Below are positions 28,909-31,408 of a stretch of DNA of 31,408 nt, one piece after another. The position numbers were made by a program, and so were the translations under genes. The notes under the pieces were generated by a model, which was not told the origin of the DNA, ran no database searches, and worked only from the letters and a program-made list of their open reading frames with translations. The DNA comes from a virus: positions 1 through 31,408 of the IMG/VR virus record IMGVR_UViG_3300008055_000213, one strand, 5' to 3'. The stretch's first letter is position 1, and every line of letters begins with the position of its first letter.

Positions 28909-29425
28909 AAAGAAACTAACCATCATCCTTGTTGTCATAACAGCGTTGCTGATCACAGGTGTTTGGGCTGTTGAATACCGTGACCGCGGCACGAGCGTTG
29001 TGCCGGCACCGATCACAGCAACGGACAAGGCCACCGTCAAAGCAAAGCCAGCAGTCAAGGCCAAGGTCAAGAAGCACAAGCGCGTGAGCCGATCACGTGC
29101 ATACGGATTCACTGCACCACAGACCGGCTCAAACCGGAGCATTGGCAGGAAGATGGCCGCGGCACACGGCTGGACCGGCGTGCAATGGGACTGCCTGAAC
29201 AACCTTTGGCAAAAGGAATCAGGGTGGAGCACGCGCAGTAGCAACAGCTCAGGGTCAGCGTGGGGAATACCGCAGGCCCTACCAGGCTCAAAGATGAAGT
29301 CAGCCGGCAGTGACTGGCGCACAAACCCTGCCACACAAATAACGTGGGGCATTGGGTACATCGATAACCGATACGGCACAGCTTGCAAAGCGTGGGGGCA
29401 CTGGCAGTCCCATAACTGGTACTGA
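28901..29425 (+). CDS. Secreted lysozyme/transglycosylase-like protein
   Basis: A 174-residue protein. TTG 28901 overlaps the RusA stop and gives a clean signal-anchor (LSEKKLTIILVVITALLITG); an earlier in-frame start at 28841 is possible. A Lys/Ala/Val-rich linker (KATVKAKPAVKAKVKKHKR) leads to a lysozyme-fold domain: WDCLNNLWQKESGW with a likely catalytic Glu, SAWGIPQALPGSKM, NPATQITWGIGYI and RYGTACKAW, as in actinobacterial secreted transglycosylases. It lies far from the lysis cassette, so it may remodel the wall from outside or aid superinfection control. Confidence 0.75.
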   Translation: MSEKKLTIILVVITALLITGVWAVEYRDRGTSVVPAPITATDKATVKAKPAVKAKVKKHKRVSRSRAYGFTAPQTGSNRSIGRKMAAAHGWTGVQWDCLNNLWQKESGWSTRSSNSSGSAWGIPQALPGSKMKSAGSDWRTNPATQITWGIGYIDNRYGTACKAWGHWQSHNWY

Positions 29426-29436
29426 GGAGCACGTCA

Positions 29437-30267
29437 ATGATTGATGAGTCAACGAGCAAGTGCCTGGTATGTGGTAAAGACTCTAACCGCCTTGCGTGCG
29501 TGGAGTGCTTCGTCATCATGCATCGGCAGCTCGGCGAGATACCTGAGTATTACGCGCTGGCCAGTGGCGAGTATTGGTCACAAGGCACGAGCAATAACAG
29601 TGGTGGGAGCAATGAGCGCTCACTTGGCTTGCGCGTGGAGGCCCTTGATGCTCGATCACCGCGGCATGCGATTAGCGCCCTTGAGGAGTGGGAACGGGAC
29701 TGGCGCGAGACCTTAGACGTGTTTGGCAATGAGCAGCATTCTTTACGTGCGCAACGCTCACGTAAAGCCGGCGAGTGGAATAGGGCTGACACGCGCGACC
29801 TAATGGGCACCAGCCTGGTAGGGGTCACACGGTTCCTGCTCAAGCACCTTAACTCAGCGTGCCTGGAGCACCCTGCCATTGATGACTTCGCCCAAGAGCT
29901 GCACCAGATACATCGCAAGATCAAGGCCGCGGCTCGTGAGCCAAGCGAGCAGGTCAGCATCATTGAGTGCCCCGCGGATTACCAGCAAGGCATTTGCAAG
30001 GCCGAGCTGCGCTTGAGCAAGGCTGACATTGAGTGCCCCCGATGTGGCACGACGTGGGACCAGTCACGCTTACTGATGGTGGCCAAGTCTGCCGGCACTA
30101 ATACCTGGCAGCCTGCTGGTGTGATCAGTGAGCACCTTGGTGTGCCACCGAGCACGCTGTCATCGTGGGCTAGGCAGGGCCACGTTAGGCGTAAGGGAAC
30201 GTCCTACTTGTGGTCTTCGGTTGTGGCTCACCTTGAGGCTAGGGCCACCCACGTTGACACGGCTTGA
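29437..30267 (+). CDS. Zinc-finger/helix-turn-helix DNA-binding protein
   Basis: A 276-residue protein. The N-terminus has CLVCG and CVECF (C9, C12, C21, C24), a first zinc site. A long helical centre follows (HAISALEEWERDWRETLDVF, GVTRFLLKHLN). A second zinc site is formed by ECPADYQQGIC and ECPRCG near 184-210. The end, WQPAGVISEHLGVPPSTLSS then WARQGHVRRKGTSYLWS, is a MerR/excisionase-type winged helix. This domain order is common in actinophage HTH proteins. It is a candidate late-gene regulator, since the virion genes restart soon after. Confidence 0.75.
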   Translation: MIDESTSKCLVCGKDSNRLACVECFVIMHRQLGEIPEYYALASGEYWSQGTSNNSGGSNERSLGLRVEALDARSPRHAISALEEWERDWRETLDVFGNEQHSLRAQRSRKAGEWNRADTRDLMGTSLVGVTRFLLKHLNSACLEHPAIDDFAQELHQIHRKIKAAAREPSEQVSIIECPADYQQGICKAELRLSKADIECPRCGTTWDQSRLLMVAKSAGTNTWQPAGVISEHLGVPPSTLSSWARQGHVRRKGTSYLWSSVVAHLEARATHVDTA

Positions 30268-30380
30268 CATGGTATGAGACACTAGCGATTGACTACGGGA
30301 CCATTGTGTCCAACAGTCAGCGAAGCCCGCTAATACTCCCCCGAGTTAGCGGGCTTTCGCATGCCCACCGAGGAGGTGGT
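30268..30380. other. Intergenic gap before the neck/HNH genes
   Basis: About 113 bases with no supported gene. It contains the terminator at 30322-30357 and, just upstream of the gap, tandem TTGACA elements (30254 and 30264) without a convincing -10 box at normal spacing. The frame of the following gene is open through the gap, but the ribosome site at 30370-30376 places its start later. Confidence 0.5.
30322..30357 (+). terminator. Intrinsic terminator before the neck/HNH genes
   Basis: Perfect 11-bp stem, AAGCCCGCTAA (30323-30333) with TTAGCGGGCTT (30346-30356), 12-base loop and a TTT run at 30355-30357. It ends the early transcript that includes the zinc-finger/HTH gene and separates it from the late-type genes downstream. 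Confidence 0.8.
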
Positions 30381-30548
30381 GTGATCGTGTTGCCGATTGA
30401 ACAAAACCGCTCAGAGCTTGTTGAAGCGTGGCTTGCTGCCGCGCTCTCATACAGCCAGCGAAAATCCGATGGACTTCCCATAGACGGCACACGGTCATAC
30501 CTCGACTCGTTGATGGATGAATACCTTGAAACTGTTAGGGGTATGTGA
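30381..30548 (+). CDS. Small hypothetical protein before neck gene
   Basis: A 55-residue protein from GTG 30381, four bases after GAGGAGG (30370-30376); GTG 30387 is an alternative with ten-base spacing. It begins with VIVLPIEQNRSELVEAWLAA and is helical throughout (LAAALSYSQRKSD, RSYLDSLMDEYLETV). No family is recognised. It is the first gene after the terminator and overlaps the neck gene by one base (TGATG). Confidence 0.6.
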   Translation: MIVLPIEQNRSELVEAWLAAALSYSQRKSDGLPIDGTRSYLDSLMDEYLETVRGM

Positions 30549-31120
30549 TGGCTGCCAAAGACCTTATGTACGTTGAAGAAGCTGGCCTTAAGGCATTGCA
30601 GCACGCGCAAAACGAATTAAAGAAATCAGCTGAGTCAAGACAATTGACTGCGATGTTGAACAAACGCATCAGGGTTGCGGCTGACCCAATTAAGACTGAC
30701 ATTAAGAACAGCGCAAAGCATTTGACATTTACTAGCACTTCACGCCAGGGCGGTTCACGCGGCAACCGTTACAGCAAGAAGTCGAAGAAGACTGGTAAGT
30801 GGAAGAAGGCCCGTGGTCTTCGTGAGGAAATGTCTTTTGGAATTAAGATTCGTATTGACAAGGGTGCGAACACTGCTGGTGTGCGCATTCTTGAAGATCA
30901 TCCTAAGACTGAGATCAACCGTCTTGCTCGAGCAATCAACAGCAAGGGGCGAATACGTCACCCGCTGTTTGGTAACAAGGATCGCTGGTACATGACCAAG
31001 ACACAGAATGGTCAGGGCTGGTTCGATAAGCCTGGTCAAAGTCATTTGCCAGGGGTAACCGCTGACATCAACGCTGTTGTCGTTCAGTTCACTAACGACC
31101 TAGCACGCAAGATCAAGTGA
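30548..31120 (+). CDS. HK97 gp10-like head-tail joining protein
   Basis: A 190-residue, very basic protein from ATG 30548 (TTAGGGG upstream). It starts MAAKDLMYVEEAGLKALQHA, has helical and Lys/Ser-rich parts (RYSKKSKKTGKWKKARGLR), then the family-type GRIRHPLFGNKDRWYMT with GQGWFDKPGQ, and ends in ADINAVVVQFTNDLARKI. The RHPLFGN and W pattern marks the HK97 gp10/minor-tail neck family. It is normally found between connector and tail terminator; here it is beside the HNH gene at the right end. Confidence 0.78.
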   Translation: MAAKDLMYVEEAGLKALQHAQNELKKSAESRQLTAMLNKRIRVAADPIKTDIKNSAKHLTFTSTSRQGGSRGNRYSKKSKKTGKWKKARGLREEMSFGIKIRIDKGANTAGVRILEDHPKTEINRLARAINSKGRIRHPLFGNKDRWYMTKTQNGQGWFDKPGQSHLPGVTADINAVVVQFTNDLARKIK

Positions 31121-31386
31121 GCATCAGCTACCGCTCGGCTTCTTGGAAGCGTGCCGCCGCCCAGGTACTTGCTGAGGAAACGATCTGCCACCTGTGTGGT
31201 CACCCTATTGACTTTGATGCACCAGCTCGAACGCGTTACTCACCGAGCGTTGATCACGTCGTGCCACTGAGCAAAGGTGGCGAGATGCTTGCTCGCGAGA
31301 ACCTACGTGCCGCGCACTTTGGCTGCAACAGCAGTAAGCGTGAAGGCCGCGGCATCAAGAAACCGCGCACATCACGCATGTGGTGA
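31117..31386 (+). CDS. HNH endonuclease
   Basis: An 89-residue nuclease from GTG 31117 (GTGA overlap). It has CHLCG near 24-28 and a late HFGCN pair forming the zinc site, the HNH core VDHVVPLSKGG near 46-56, then ENLRAAHFGCNSSKR. Such proteins beside terminases assist TerL cleavage in HK97-like phages with defined ends. If the window is one circular molecule, the gene lies about 30 bases before terS, exactly the expected place. Confidence 0.92.
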   Translation: MSISYRSASWKRAAAQVLAEETICHLCGHPIDFDAPARTRYSPSVDHVVPLSKGGEMLARENLRAAHFGCNSSKREGRGIKKPRTSRMW

Positions 31387-31408
31387 ACACACATTTGCAT
31401 TAACACAC

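Noticed and set aside
30254-30290. Promoter at the tandem TTGACA boxes
   Set aside because: No TANNNT element lies 16-19 bases downstream of either box, and the terminator at 30322 would stop any transcript soon after.
30264-30380. N-terminal extension of the small gene before the neck gene
   Set aside because: The extension would read through a strong terminator stem; GAGGAGG at 30370-30376 supports a later start.
1-31408. tRNA genes, CRISPR arrays, integrase with attachment site
   Set aside because: No cloverleaf with a GTTCRANNC-type arm, no regularly spaced direct repeats and no tyrosine or serine recombinase motif was found by reading; short tRNA-like sequences would need a program to exclude fully.

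Overview
The window is almost certainly most or all of a small tailed-phage genome (siphovirus morphology, about 31.4 kb) infecting an actinobacterium. The host call rests on a WhiB-like iron-sulfur regulator (23138-23551), an actinophage-style Cas4/RecB-like exonuclease, very frequent GTG starts and a GC content in the mid-50s. Genes are tightly packed, with ATGA, GTGA and TAATG overlaps nearly throughout. No integrase, excisionase, phage DNA polymerase, tRNA, insertion sequence or CRISPR array was found. This suggests a lytic or metagenomic virus that relies on the host replicative polymerase.

Region by region: 1-6001 is the packaging and head module (TerS, TerL, a GT-C-like membrane protein, a small membrane protein, portal, HK97-type protease, major capsid protein), closed by a strong terminator at 6012-6061. 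From 6088 to 8909 come a GT-A glycosyltransferase, small virion-type genes and a Ser/Thr/Ala-repeat protein. From 8912 to 16517 lie the connector, tail terminator, tail tube, frameshifted tail chaperones, tape measure, a tail protein with an inserted LamG-like domain and a jelly-roll-like tip protein. Lysis follows at 16549-17821 (two holin candidates, M15-type endolysin with a peptidoglycan-binding domain). From 17851 to 21232 are a DEDD exonuclease, a DNA methyltransferase, an HExxH protein and small genes. A leftward cassette (21229-22486) of small zinc-ribbon proteins plus a ribbon-helix-helix protein is driven from a promoter with a palindromic operator. A palindrome-rich divergent region (22487-22764) precedes a rightward early/replication module: WhiB, Cas4-like nuclease, OB-fold candidate, a structured 175-base leader, prim-pol, helicase, RusA resolvase and a secreted lysozyme-like protein. 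The right end holds a zinc-finger/HTH protein, a terminator, an HK97 gp10-like neck protein and an HNH endonuclease, which would lie next to TerS if the molecule is circular.

Working together, HNH, TerS and TerL package DNA into a portal/protease/capsid head. The connector, gp10-like and tail-terminator proteins join it to a tail of roughly 95-100 nm (inferred from the tape-measure length). Holins and endolysin release progeny. Prim-pol, helicase, exonucleases and RusA handle replication and recombination. The most unusual elements are the structured leader at 25780-25882, the palindromic control region at 22520-22675, the zinc-ribbon cassette, and the pairing of two glycosyltransferase-like genes with a Ser/Thr-rich repeat protein.
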